From positions 496,001 to 560,000 of the forward strand of contig NZ_CP178208.1 of NCBI RefSeq assembly GCF_047219225.1: a DNA stretch of 64,000 nucleotides, given 5' to 3'. Position numbers and translations under genes: made by a program. The notes beneath the pieces were generated by a model. The model was not told where the DNA came from. It was given only the letters and a program-made list of their open reading frames with translations, and ran no database searches. Numbering within the stretch: the first letter of the stretch is position 1; the number at the start of each line of letters is the position of its first letter. Source of the DNA: IMCC45349 sp047219225 (GTDB lineage Bacteria > Bacteroidota > Bacteroidia > Flavobacteriales > Flavobacteriaceae). This document shows positions 31,719 to 41,070 of the stretch, piece after piece.

Positions 31719-31728
31719 AAACTAAGTA

Positions 31729-32556
31729 CTAATTTATAAATTTTAGCGAGACCCAATTATTTCTTTGTAATTTTTCGGTTAGATTTAACATATATTCATT
31801 ACACTTTGCTTCAATAATTGGAATATCACTTTCATAGAATCCACTTAAAAACAACATCCCATTTTTATTAAGACAAGATGCGTATGTTTCTAAGTCATTA
31901 AGCAGAATATTTCTATTAATATTAGCAATAATTACATCGTACTTTCTACCTTCTAATAAACTTGCATCACCTTCGTAAACCGAAATGTGCTTACAGTTAT
32001 TACGTTCTACATTTTCAAGGCTATTTAAATAACACCAATTATCAATATCTATAGCATCAAGTGGCTGTGCTCCTTTCATCTCTGCTAAAATGGCTAACAC
32101 ACCTGTTCCACAACCCATATCTAAAACAGATTTATCAGTTAAATCGTTCTTTAAAATATGTTGAATCATCATATGTGTAGTCTCATGATGCCCTGTACCA
32201 AAACTCATTTTTGGCTCTATTACTATATCATATTCAACATTAAACTCATCGTGAAATGGCGCTCTTACCGCACAAATATCATCAACTACAATTGGATTAA
32301 AATTCTTTTCCCATTCTGCATTCCAATTGGTTTGTTCAATATCTTCAAAGGTGTATGTAATAGTAAATTCATCAGAATTTAATATTTGTACATTCTCAAG
32401 AATAGCTTCATGCCATTCTTCTTTTTGAATATAAGCTGTTACACCTTCCTCAGTTTCAACAAAACTCTCAAAACCAGCAAATCCCAACTCTGCTATTAGT
32501 ATTTCAACTCCAGGTTGTATTGGTTCAACTTTAAAATAATATCCTATATAAATCAT
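31729..32556 (-). CDS. prmA: Ribosomal protein L11 methyltransferase
   Basis: Methylates ribosomal protein L11 using SAM. The 275-residue protein has an N-terminal substrate domain and the catalytic domain with SFGTGHHETTHMM, VLDMGCGTGVLAI (SAM loop) and VIIANINRNIL. The start at the ATG at 32556 (MIYIGYYFKVEP) fits the family. The preceding methyltransferase gene ends 4 nt upstream. In many related genomes, as I recall, prmA directly follows tpiA, whereas here 8.4 kb of surface-protein genes separate them. Confidence 0.95.
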   Translation of the reverse strand: MIYIGYYFKVEPIQPGVEILIAELGFAGFESFVETEEGVTAYIQKEEWHEAILENVQILNSDEFTITYTFEDIEQTNWNAEWEKNFNPIVVDDICAVRAPFHDEFNVEYDIVIEPKMSFGTGHHETTHMMIQHILKNDLTDKSVLDMGCGTGVLAILAEMKGAQPLDAIDIDNWCYLNSLENVERNNCKHISVYEGDASLLEGRKYDVIIANINRNILLNDLETYASCLNKNGMLFLSGFYESDIPIIEAKCNEYMLNLTEKLQRNNWVSLKFIN

Positions 32557-32560
32557 AATC

Positions 32561-33361
32561 TTACTTCGTTTTTAAAACCCATTGGTCTTGTGATATTTTT
32601 GCTCCTTTTTGAGTTCCAGGAATATGCTCTAAAATTTCAAATTTCTCATTAAAATACTCTCTCATTAGTTTTGGCGGATGAAAAGCAGCATAAGTTCTAT
32701 GTCCTTCAAGCGTATTTCCTTGCACAACTAATTTGTTATTCTCGAAATCAATTAAATCTTTCTTGATTAATTTTTGCTTAAAAATTTCACCATGAGTAGT
32801 TAATAATAGTATCGCTCCTGATTTTGTTATTCGTGCTAGTTCGTTAATCCAATTAATATGATTTTCTTCTGACAAATGTGTGAAAATTGATAGTCCGTAA
32901 ACTATATCAAAATAGTCATTATCAAAACTTGTTGGTGGATTAATACCATTTGTATAAAAGGATACATTATCAATATTCTTTGAGTTCCATGTTATAGTTT
33001 CCTTATTATAGTCTGTTCCATAAAACTTAGTATTTTTTGCTAAGCTTGGAAAATGCCTAATAATTCTAGCAGGACCACAACCCCAATCCAAAACGTTTTT
33101 ACCTTCAAAATCAATATACTTCTCAAAAAGTGCTTTTATTTTTTTTGTATTCGACAAACCATTTTCAAAATACGACCTGTACTTTAACTGATGTGCTTCA
33201 TACATTAAATAATCTGGTGGAATGGCTAGGTTAGGATTTTGTTTTACAAATGCCTTATTATCTTTTTTGTTTTTAAACTTCATTACTTGGTACCGTAAAT
33301 TATCGGACAACCTAATAATTCCCAAGTTTCGTAAAATACGTTTAAAGATTGCTTTATTCAT
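32561..33361 (-). CDS. Class I SAM-dependent methyltransferase
   Basis: A 266-residue methyltransferase (ATG at 33361, MNKAIFKRILRNLG; a TACCTTTG -7 element at 33380-33387 supports this over the ATG at 33382). Motif I is NVLDWGCGPARIIRHF, followed by FYGTDYNKETI and YFDIVYGLSIFTHLSEENHINWINELAR, a pattern common in glycan- or lipid-modifying methyltransferases. The substrate is unknown. It sits 37 nt after the response regulator gene, at the prmA-proximal end of the inserted block. Confidence 0.8.
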   Translation of the reverse strand: MNKAIFKRILRNLGIIRLSDNLRYQVMKFKNKKDNKAFVKQNPNLAIPPDYLMYEAHQLKYRSYFENGLSNTKKIKALFEKYIDFEGKNVLDWGCGPARIIRHFPSLAKNTKFYGTDYNKETITWNSKNIDNVSFYTNGINPPTSFDNDYFDIVYGLSIFTHLSEENHINWINELARITKSGAILLLTTHGEIFKQKLIKKDLIDFENNKLVVQGNTLEGHRTYAAFHPPKLMREYFNEKFEILEHIPGTQKGAKISQDQWVLKTK

Positions 33362-33397
33362 ATAATTGATAATATGAAGCAAAGGTAATTGTATTTA

Positions 33398-34033
33398 TTA
33401 TAAGAGTTCTTTTTCTAATGCAATTTTTATTATCCCAACACTATTCTTTGCACCTAGTTTACTCATTATATTCATGCGATGCGTTTCTACTGTTTTTGGA
33501 CTGATAAATAGCTTTTCTGAGATTTGTTGTGTTGTAAGCTCTTCAGATATAGCAACTAACACATCATGTTCTCTACGTGTTAACTTGATATTTAATCCAT
33601 TATCAAAAGTTTTTGCAGCAGATTGATTCAATAATCTCTTATTTAATTGTTTTTGAACATATAACTCTCCAGCCAACACAGTTTTTAAAGCTGTTACCAA
33701 CTCAATCTTATCAGTGTTTTTTAATAAATAACCATGAACACCATTTTTTAGCATACGTTTTACAAACGATATATCTTCAAAGTTTGTCAACGCTATTATT
33801 TTTAATTCTGGATGTTTTTTTAATAATTGTTTACTTAAATCTATTCCATTAATATCTGGTAAGTTAATATCTAACAGCAAAACATCAGGTGCTCTTTTTT
33901 CTATTCCTTCTATGGTTTCCTGAGCATTACTATAGGTAGCAATAACTTCTATTTCGTTAGTATTTTCTAGCATAGACTCTATGCCTTTTAACACCATTAC
34001 ATGATCATCTGTTATTGCTATTTTAGTTATCAT
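33398..34033 (-). CDS. NarL/LuxR-type response regulator
   Basis: A 211-residue regulator: receiver domain (ITDDHVMVLKG, phospho-acceptor Asp in DVLLLDINLPDING, TNFEDISFVKRMLKNGVHGYLLKN) and LuxR helix-turn-helix (LTRREHDVLVAISEELTTQQISEKLFISPKTVETHRMNIMSKLG). It overlaps the sensor kinase gene by 11 nt, so the two form one two-component system. Targets probably include the operon of surface proteins upstream, which is inference. Confidence 0.92.
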   Translation of the reverse strand: MITKIAITDDHVMVLKGIESMLENTNEIEVIATYSNAQETIEGIEKRAPDVLLLDINLPDINGIDLSKQLLKKHPELKIIALTNFEDISFVKRMLKNGVHGYLLKNTDKIELVTALKTVLAGELYVQKQLNKRLLNQSAAKTFDNGLNIKLTRREHDVLVAISEELTTQQISEKLFISPKTVETHRMNIMSKLGAKNSVGIIKIALEKELL

Positions 34034-35954
34034 TCAATTTATTTAGGTCTATATCTATGGTACATGAAGTACCTTGTTTATTCGAGAGTATATCTATCTC
34101 TGCATTCAAATAATCAACTCTTGATTTAATATTACTTAATCCAATTCCCTGGCTTTCAACATTGTTTTTATCAAAACCTTTTCCATCATCTTCTACTGTT
34201 ATTTGCAACAAATTATCTCTATTACTTATCTGTACACTAATTTCATTTGCTTCTGCATGTTTAAGCGCATTAGAAACCAATTCTTGAATGATTCTAAAAG
34301 CATTAACTTCAGCTTTCTTTGTCATTTGTACAGCTTCTCCAATATGTTGAAATATAATAGACTGATTATTTACCTCATCTAAGTTATTACAATAATTTTC
34401 GGTTGCTTCAACTAAATTAAAATTTTCTAATGAAGGTGGCACTAAATTGTGTGAAATGGCTCTTACTTGTTCGCAAGAGTCATCAATCATAGTAATTGCC
34501 TCTTTTATTACTTTATTATTCATTTCTAGTAATGAAGACAACTTATATTTTATGGCTGATAAATCACCATTTACACCATCGTGCAATTCCTTTGCTATTC
34601 TAAGACGCTCTTTTTCCTCCCCTTCAATTAATGATTCTAAAGATTTAATTTGATATTCTCTCTTTACTGTTAATAGTTCTTGGTTTTTACGTTTGCTTTT
34701 TTGCTTGAAAAACAACCAAGTTAGTACAGAAGTAATTAACAGAAATAGCGATACACCATATAATAATGTCATTTGATTGCTTTTCTTCTGAAGTGTATTT
34801 TCTTGTTGTTGTAACTCTAATTGTTGTTCCGCTATTTCTTTGTTTTTCTTTTCGGTTTTATATCTTCTATCAGCATTAACCAATAAACTTCTGTTTTTTG
34901 ATTTATGTATAGAATCGGCATAAGTTAAATAACCTTTAAGTAAATCATTTGACTTTTTATAGTTACCCAATTTAGACTCTAACAAGGCACGTTTTCGGTA
35001 CTTTAAATCGGCATACCATAAATTAACAACTTCAAACGAATCTATATTTTTAGTATTAAAAATATAAGCTGCTTTATTATAGTTTCCTTTTTCATATTCT
35101 AAATTACCAAGCATTAAATAGCTTTCTACAATTTTAGATTCTAAATTTCTTTGTACAGCTAAATCTTTAGCTTTTAAAATTGAAACTTCTGCAGAAGCAT
35201 ATTTTTCTTGAAGTGTTTGGAGTCTACCCAATGTTAAATAATAATAATGACATATTTCTAAAGAGTTTGTCTCTTCACAAATTTCACCAACTCTTATTAA
35301 ATAATTCTCGGCTTTATCATAATCTTTATCACGCATAGCGTGATAAGCTAAATTCATAGATGCATAAGAAACAATACGAAGCTCTTTAGACCTAACAGCC
35401 ATTTCTCTTGCTAACTCTAGGTAATAGACCGATTCATTATTAAAACCTGCATCTTCATAAATTACTGAATGATTATAATACAAAAAACTTAATTCAAAAT
35501 CATCACCTTTATTTAATTCAATAGCCTTTAAACTATATTCTAATTCTTTATCAAAATTATTGGAATTATCATAAGATGTTGAATAATTACCGTAAACAAT
35601 ACCTCTAACGGTCTTATCATCATTTTTATCTAACTCCTTTAATGCTTTATCGTAATATGCTCTCGCTAAATCATCATCTCCCTTTTCAGATTCTATAAGC
35701 CCAAGGTTATTATATACTTGAGCTAATTGAAAACCTTTAGATTTTAATGAATAATGTAATGCGCTATCTGCATACGGTTTAGCTTTATCAAATTGAGAAT
35801 AAATACATTCTGCAGACAATGACAAATAGATACTAACTAAGCTTGTGTCTGGATGTTTTTTATTAAGCTCTCTTTCAAGACTATCTATTTCTATTGTCTG
35901 ACCATAGAAATTAACCGAAAAAAGACATAAAAAAAATAATAGTTTGTATTTCAA
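34023..35954 (-). CDS. TPR-containing sensor histidine kinase (HisKA_3 type)
   Basis: A 643-residue protein: signal peptide (to about residue 19, NFYGQ), then a periplasmic array of about eight tetratricopeptide repeats up to residue 370, a coiled linker, one membrane helix (about 397-418, YGVSLFLLITSVLTWLFF), and the kinase core with HisKA_3 motif RLRIAKELHDGVNGDL and ATPase box VEDDGKGFD...GIGLSNIKSRV. This class senses envelope signals through TPR proteins in Bacteroidota. The start follows the head-repeat gene by 30 nt and the end overlaps the regulator gene. Confidence 0.92.
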   Translation of the reverse strand: MKYKLLFFLCLFSVNFYGQTIEIDSLERELNKKHPDTSLVSIYLSLSAECIYSQFDKAKPYADSALHYSLKSKGFQLAQVYNNLGLIESEKGDDDLARAYYDKALKELDKNDDKTVRGIVYGNYSTSYDNSNNFDKELEYSLKAIELNKGDDFELSFLYYNHSVIYEDAGFNNESVYYLELAREMAVRSKELRIVSYASMNLAYHAMRDKDYDKAENYLIRVGEICEETNSLEICHYYYLTLGRLQTLQEKYASAEVSILKAKDLAVQRNLESKIVESYLMLGNLEYEKGNYNKAAYIFNTKNIDSFEVVNLWYADLKYRKRALLESKLGNYKKSNDLLKGYLTYADSIHKSKNRSLLVNADRRYKTEKKNKEIAEQQLELQQQENTLQKKSNQMTLLYGVSLFLLITSVLTWLFFKQKSKRKNQELLTVKREYQIKSLESLIEGEEKERLRIAKELHDGVNGDLSAIKYKLSSLLEMNNKVIKEAITMIDDSCEQVRAISHNLVPPSLENFNLVEATENYCNNLDEVNNQSIIFQHIGEAVQMTKKAEVNAFRIIQELVSNALKHAEANEISVQISNRDNLLQITVEDDGKGFDKNNVESQGIGLSNIKSRVDYLNAEIDILSNKQGTSCTIDIDLNKLNDN

Positions 35955-35984
35955 AATAATGTATTTGCCTCTAAGTTAATAATC

Positions 35985-38651
35985 TTATTCTTTCTTTAAA
36001 AGTGCTTTGATACTTTCAATTTCTTTTCTCAAAGCATTAAGCTCTTCTTGTTGCGCTTCAATAATATCTTGTTGCTCTTGCATTGCCTTTACTAAAGGCA
36101 CTACAAACTCTGCATAACGTAAAGCGTATGTTCCGTTAACATCGTGAGGCTTAACAATACCATGAAAATCAAAACCAACTTCAATAGCTGCTGCTTCAAC
36201 CTCTTGTGCTATGAAACCTGTTTGTACTTCTTGAGCTTTTAATTGCTCTGCATCTCTAAGGCGTAAACTATCTGGTGTATTTTCAAAACGAGCAATCGCA
36301 TCCATATCGTAATTATAGCTTACTGGTCGCAATTTTTTAATAAACTCCAAACCAACAACATTACTTTGAACATTAGTTTTTAAACGTCTATCTGAAAACA
36401 ATGACCAATTAGCATAACCTCCAATTGTAGCAACAGCAGCATTACCAACTCTAACTTGATTTGAGCCACTTGGATCTGCATTATAACCTAATGCTGTTGT
36501 ATTGGAATAGTTATTATTTAGTGCAGTAGCATAACCTAATGCTGAATTTGAGGCACCTGTTGTATTATCAATCAAAGCACCATGACCAACTGCAGTATTA
36601 GAATTTCCTGTGGTATTATCTTCTAAAGCTTCTAATCCTAAGCCAGTATTATAAAGACCTGTTGTATTGTTTCTTAAAGCTTCAAAACCAACAGCTGTAT
36701 TACGATAACCTGTTGTATTATTTCTTAAAGCTTCAAAACCAATAGCTGTATTAAAAAATCCAGTTGTGTTTGTTGTTAAAGCTTGATATCCTAATGCTGA
36801 ATTACTATCTGCTGCACCACTATTAGACAATGCCTCATAACCTATTGCTGTATTAAAGTTTCCATTGGTATTACTTTCTAAAGTCTCATAACCTATTGCT
36901 GTATTATAATATCCAGTCGTATTACTTGTTAAGGATTTATAGCCAAATGCAGCATTAGAATAGCCTGTTGTATTTGCTTCTAAAGATTGACTTCCAAATG
37001 CTGAATTACCTGAGCCAGTTGTTGCCCAATACAACGCTCTTCTTCCAAATGCTGAATTATTACTTCCTGAAGTGTTACTTATTAATGCTGTACTCCCAAC
37101 TGCTGTATTTGCTGCTCCTGATGTATTATTATTAAGTGCGAAATACCCAACTCCTACATTATAATTATTTGTTCCATTATCATTTGCACCAGCATTTATT
37201 CCTAAAAAAATCGATGAACCATCATTTGTTCCATCATTATCAGATTTTCCATCTAACAAATCATCAATTTTTTCAACAGCATTTGCTTCACTAGTTAATG
37301 AAATCCATGATGTTGTACTATTTCTCCAAAAGTAAAATGTATTATTAGTAGTTAAAAATACCAACATACCATTTTGATCAGCTCCTGGATTTATTGCTGG
37401 AAATGCATCGATTCTCGGAATTAAAATACCATCTGTATTAGTTGGTGTTGCTTGATTTATAGCTTCAATATCTAATCTTGCGTCTGGAGTAGTATCGTTC
37501 ATACCAACTTTTCCATCTTTAAGCCATGTCATTCTTTGTCCTTCATTGCCAGCAAAGTTTCTAGACCATAAATTTAATTTATCATCAGATCCTGTATAAA
37601 GAAATTCAAAACCATAATCTGCACCTTCCAGTAATGACAATGATGATGAATTACCATCATTAGCTTTCACTTTTAATGTTGAATTAGCATCTTTAACAAC
37701 TTCTAAATCTCCATTAACTCGCACTAAATCATTATCAAATTCTCCATATATCAGAGGACTTCCACTTAATAAACTTTCTATATATAAACGATTACTATTT
37801 GCAACATTAAATCCTGCATAATATCCCAAAAAAACATTATTACTCCCTATTGAATTTAAACCTGAAGCATGACCTATAGCTGTATTATTATTTCCCGTTG
37901 TATTAACATTAATAGTATAATAGCCAACAGCTACATTATTAACACCTGTTGTATTATCAACTAGAGCATTGCGTCCTAAAGCAACATTATTATTTCCAGA
38001 AGTATTATTAAACAAAGAAGCATATCCTATCGCTGTATTATTAATTCCATTATCATTATTTGATAAACTAGCTCGACCAATTGCTGTATTTGAAGATCCT
38101 ATTGTATTATTTGCTAAAGCATCATAACCAACTGCTGTATTAGAACCTGCTGTATTTTGAGATAAAGCTTGATATCCTAAAGCTGTATTTGCAAAAGCAG
38201 ACACATTATTTTCTAAAGACCTGTAACCTATACCTACACTTCTATTATCTGTACCATCATCATTAACACCAGCATTAATACCTAAAAAAATAGAAGATCC
38301 ATCATTTGTACCATCGTTATCAGATTTTCCATCAATTAAGTCGTCAATTTTTTCAATAGTAGCTCCTGTAAATGCAACCCAAGCTGTGGTTGCATTATTC
38401 CAATAGTAAAACCCTTTAGCGACACTTCCATTTCCTGTTGCATAAACTAACATACCATCTTGTGCAACAGTTGGATTTGTTGTTGGATATTCATCAATTT
38501 TTGGGATTAATATACCATCAGTATTAGTTGGCGTAGCCTGATTAGACGAACGTATATCCAATGATGCTTCTGGATTAGTCGTATTAATACCTACTTGTGA
38601 AACACAAAACAGAGGCAAACTCAAAAACAATATTAGTACTCGTTTCATCAC
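35985..38651 (-). CDS. Head-repeat surface protein with C-terminal self-cleaving S74 chaperone domain
   Basis: An 888-residue exported protein (signal peptide to residue 18, FCVSQ). It has two similar modules (residues about 20-400 and 400-720). Each starts with a Q-A-T-P-T-N-T-D-G-I-L-I-P block and SDNDGTNDGSSIFLGINAG, followed by many 12-15-residue repeats of the form NTAxGxxALxxNTTGxxN, like the YadA/Hep_Hag head. After residue 752 comes the tail-spike chaperone domain: S753-DRRLK758 (probable self-cleavage site), GFIAQEVE, YAEFVVPLVKAMQEQQ and a coiled coil. The trimeric head would be released from the chaperone. It overlaps the LamG gene by 4 nt. Confidence 0.85.
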   Translation of the reverse strand: MMKRVLILFLSLPLFCVSQVGINTTNPEASLDIRSSNQATPTNTDGILIPKIDEYPTTNPTVAQDGMLVYATGNGSVAKGFYYWNNATTAWVAFTGATIEKIDDLIDGKSDNDGTNDGSSIFLGINAGVNDDGTDNRSVGIGYRSLENNVSAFANTALGYQALSQNTAGSNTAVGYDALANNTIGSSNTAIGRASLSNNDNGINNTAIGYASLFNNTSGNNNVALGRNALVDNTTGVNNVAVGYYTINVNTTGNNNTAIGHASGLNSIGSNNVFLGYYAGFNVANSNRLYIESLLSGSPLIYGEFDNDLVRVNGDLEVVKDANSTLKVKANDGNSSSLSLLEGADYGFEFLYTGSDDKLNLWSRNFAGNEGQRMTWLKDGKVGMNDTTPDARLDIEAINQATPTNTDGILIPRIDAFPAINPGADQNGMLVFLTTNNTFYFWRNSTTSWISLTSEANAVEKIDDLLDGKSDNDGTNDGSSIFLGINAGANDNGTNNYNVGVGYFALNNNTSGAANTAVGSTALISNTSGSNNSAFGRRALYWATTGSGNSAFGSQSLEANTTGYSNAAFGYKSLTSNTTGYYNTAIGYETLESNTNGNFNTAIGYEALSNSGAADSNSALGYQALTTNTTGFFNTAIGFEALRNNTTGYRNTAVGFEALRNNTTGLYNTGLGLEALEDNTTGNSNTAVGHGALIDNTTGASNSALGYATALNNNYSNTTALGYNADPSGSNQVRVGNAAVATIGGYANWSLFSDRRLKTNVQSNVVGLEFIKKLRPVSYNYDMDAIARFENTPDSLRLRDAEQLKAQEVQTGFIAQEVEAAAIEVGFDFHGIVKPHDVNGTYALRYAEFVVPLVKAMQEQQDIIEAQQEELNALRKEIESIKALLKKE

Positions 38652-40474
38652 TTTTTAATAAATCTACCTGATTTTAATATTCTATTCTGAAACTCTATAA
38701 TATACAGATACATTCCACTAAAAAATGAAGTAACATCAATTATAGTTTTAGCATTAGAGATTTTATTATGCAATACTCTACGACCATTAAGGTCATATAC
38801 GCTTAAATGCAAATTGTTATTTAAAAAGACATTTTGTTCGTTAATCACTAAACTGATGAAATCTATTGTTGGGTTTGGAAAAATAACTGCACTTAATTTT
38901 TCTTCGTAATTAGAATTAGACAATGTAGTGCTTGTTGTTACATCTAGACCAGAAAACCCAGTACTTGTTGAACTTATAAGATTGTTTTGGTTAGTGCCAT
39001 TTGTATCAGCAACAGATATTCCACTTGCTCCAGATTCGTTAAAACTCCAATAAATTTTACTATTTATAACATCTAAACTTATAGCTCCAACCGTTCCTGA
39101 AACATTGACAATAGTTGTTCGGTTTCCACCATTTAACTCAACCCTTTCAATTACATTTCCTGTTCTATTACTAAAATACAAGAACTCATTTACAGGGTCG
39201 ACTTCAAGGTCAAATAAGGCATCTGTTGTAGCTAATAAGGTTTCAATATTTGTACCATCTATATTGGCGCTTTTTAGAAGTCCTGTATCAAACTCAGTCC
39301 AGTATAACTTATTTGTTACATTATTAATAGCAATTCCTTGCACATAGCCTATTCCAGAAATTACAGTTTGTGGGTTTAAACCATTTAAATCACATTTTTT
39401 TATTCCTCCATTACTACCTTCAGTATAATAAATTACATTATTAATCTCGTCTATTGAAACTACATTAATATCTGAAGTTGTAGCTATAACATCCTCAACA
39501 TTTGAACCATTCAAATTAGATTTTTTAATCTTTGACTGTGATGGTAAAGCCCAATAAATTTTACCTTCTGTTTCGTTAACTCGCGTACGTCTTATCATTA
39601 CTTGTCCTGTAACAATTTCATTATTATTTGAGCCATCTATATTTGAATAGTTTACAGATTGTGTTGTTTGATTTCCCCAAAACAAGTAACCTTCAACATT
39701 TAAATCATCATTACATTTCCCTAAACTTCCTGCATTGTAAATATCTTGAATTTGTGAATCTGTAAGAGCTACATTATAAATTGACAGTTCATCTACTTCG
39801 CCATGGAAAAATAAATCATACGGAAATTGAGAATTGGATCCTGTTGGATCGTGATTTTGCCCACCAATAGTTAAAGGTAATCCTACTGTACTTCCTGGAG
39901 GGTTAGTAAACGTATTCCATCCAAAACCAAAACCGTCTGCATAGACTTGATGTTGGTTGCCTTGACGTACGTACGCATAGTGATGCCACATAGAATCCTC
40001 AAATGCAGGCCCATTAATAACAAAGTTGGCACCATTTGCTTCCTCAAAAAGAAACTCTGTAAGATCGTTTTCAAAACGCATTAAAAAAGCAGCTGGTTCA
40101 TCAACATTATTAACGACTCCAGCACCTTTACAAAGTACAGTTTGAGATTGATTATCATATCCTACGCGACGTACCCATAACTCTATTGTAACATCTCCTG
40201 TAATATCTAAACTTTCGCTATCAGGAACTACAATTATATCATCAATCCCATCAAAAACAAAGGTATTATCAACCATTCCAGCTGTATATCCAACTCCATT
40301 TTGCTGAGTTCCATCATTTGTTCCAATAATATCTAATGTATTATTGTCTCCTGTCCACCAACTTATCAAATCTGTTGAAGGGTCTACACATTGAGAATGC
40401 ACATTTACTATAGAGACAACAAATGCTAAAACTAGAGATAGCTTTTTAATTGTTAGTTTGCAATACGATTTCAT
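38648..40474 (-). CDS. LamG/YWTD-repeat protein with T9SS type A sorting domain
   Basis: A 608-residue exported protein from the ATG at 40474 (MKSYCKLTIKKLSLVLAFVVS); earlier ATGs at 40498 and 40510 lie in the preceding gene. The layout is signal peptide, LamG/concanavalin-like domain (about residues 30-240; VTIELWVRR, DELSIYNVALTDSQIQDIYNAG), a six-bladed LDL-receptor class B-like propeller (about 250-530; repeated NKLYWTEFDTGLL, NVIYYTEGSNGG, KIYWSFNESG), and a T9SS type A tail (VIFPNPTIDFISL...GMYLYIIEFQNRILKSGRFIKK). Surface carbohydrate or protein binding is likely. It overlaps the head-repeat gene by 4 nt, so the two are translationally coupled. Confidence 0.88.
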   Translation of the reverse strand: MKSYCKLTIKKLSLVLAFVVSIVNVHSQCVDPSTDLISWWTGDNNTLDIIGTNDGTQQNGVGYTAGMVDNTFVFDGIDDIIVVPDSESLDITGDVTIELWVRRVGYDNQSQTVLCKGAGVVNNVDEPAAFLMRFENDLTEFLFEEANGANFVINGPAFEDSMWHHYAYVRQGNQHQVYADGFGFGWNTFTNPPGSTVGLPLTIGGQNHDPTGSNSQFPYDLFFHGEVDELSIYNVALTDSQIQDIYNAGSLGKCNDDLNVEGYLFWGNQTTQSVNYSNIDGSNNNEIVTGQVMIRRTRVNETEGKIYWALPSQSKIKKSNLNGSNVEDVIATTSDINVVSIDEINNVIYYTEGSNGGIKKCDLNGLNPQTVISGIGYVQGIAINNVTNKLYWTEFDTGLLKSANIDGTNIETLLATTDALFDLEVDPVNEFLYFSNRTGNVIERVELNGGNRTTIVNVSGTVGAISLDVINSKIYWSFNESGASGISVADTNGTNQNNLISSTSTGFSGLDVTTSTTLSNSNYEEKLSAVIFPNPTIDFISLVINEQNVFLNNNLHLSVYDLNGRRVLHNKISNAKTIIDVTSFFSGMYLYIIEFQNRILKSGRFIKK

Positions 40475-40484
40475 AACCTTAAAA

Positions 40485-40937
40485 TTATTGTGCTTCATTA
40501 TCTCCAACATCTAAAACACAAGTAATGTTCCTAACTACTTTGGTAGTATTACCTAACTCATCAGTAAATTCTATTTCTACTCTATAATTTCCTTCCTCAA
40601 AAGTTTGAAAACTTGTATATAATGAAGTAACCGACAATTCATTAAAAGATGACGGAATTTCATCATGATAATCTAATTGTTGATTTTGACTATTAAAAAA
40701 TGTTGCAGAACCTAATTCTATTTTTGACGCGTCAGTAGCTGATGCTTGCACTAAAATTGAAGCTGGAGAATAATCGTCGTTTCCTATATCATATTGTGCT
40801 CCTTCACTAGGTGTAATTACAACTACTTCTGGTCCAGAAGTATCATCTTCAGATGCATTTGAACTAGAACAATCGAAGCTACATAAAGTAAAACCTAGCA
40901 TTAAAATAAACGCTGAAAATAATTTTTGATTTTTCAT
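40485..40937 (-). CDS. Envelope lipoprotein with Ig-like fold
   Basis: A 150-residue protein with an N-terminal hydrophobic segment followed by Cys19 and Cys23 (GFTLCSFDCSSSN; which one is lipidated is unclear) and an acidic linker. The rest, GPEVVVITPSEGAQY...SILVQASATDASKIELG...NYRVEIEFTDELGNTTKVVRNITC, is a beta-sandwich of the bacterial Ig type. It is the first gene of the operon that continues with the LamG and head-repeat proteins (10-nt gap). It may anchor or assist them at the outer membrane; this is inference. Confidence 0.7.
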   Translation of the reverse strand: MKNQKLFSAFILMLGFTLCSFDCSSSNASEDDTSGPEVVVITPSEGAQYDIGNDDYSPASILVQASATDASKIELGSATFFNSQNQQLDYHDEIPSSFNELSVTSLYTSFQTFEEGNYRVEIEFTDELGNTTKVVRNITCVLDVGDNEAQ

Positions 40938-41004
40938 AATTGTGATTTTAAATTAACTGATTAATAACCAGTTGCAAGTTAAATCGACCTTATGAAAAAT
41001 AATT

Positions 41005-41045
41005 AAGGGTATTCTCTGAAATCAAAAAACTCAGTGAATACCCTT
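41005..41045 (-). terminator. Terminator of tpiA
   Basis: AAGGGTATTC (41005-41014) pairs with GAATACCCTT (41036-41045), with further CTGA/TCAG pairing inside. On the minus strand it is followed by AATTATTTTTC. It separates tpiA from the inserted surface-protein operon. Confidence 0.65.
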
Positions 41046-41070
41046 AGATATTAATTTTTGTAAATAGACT

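Noticed and set aside
36480..38240. Short regularly repeated DNA units resembling a CRISPR array
   Set aside because: The units are in-frame codons of the NTAxGxxALxxNTTG head repeats of the 35985-38651 gene, are imperfect, and have no spacers of uniform length.
35985..38651. Prophage remnant because of the tail-fibre-type S74 domain
   Set aside because: No other phage genes are adjacent. The protein has a signal peptide and sits in an operon with LamG/T9SS and two-component genes.
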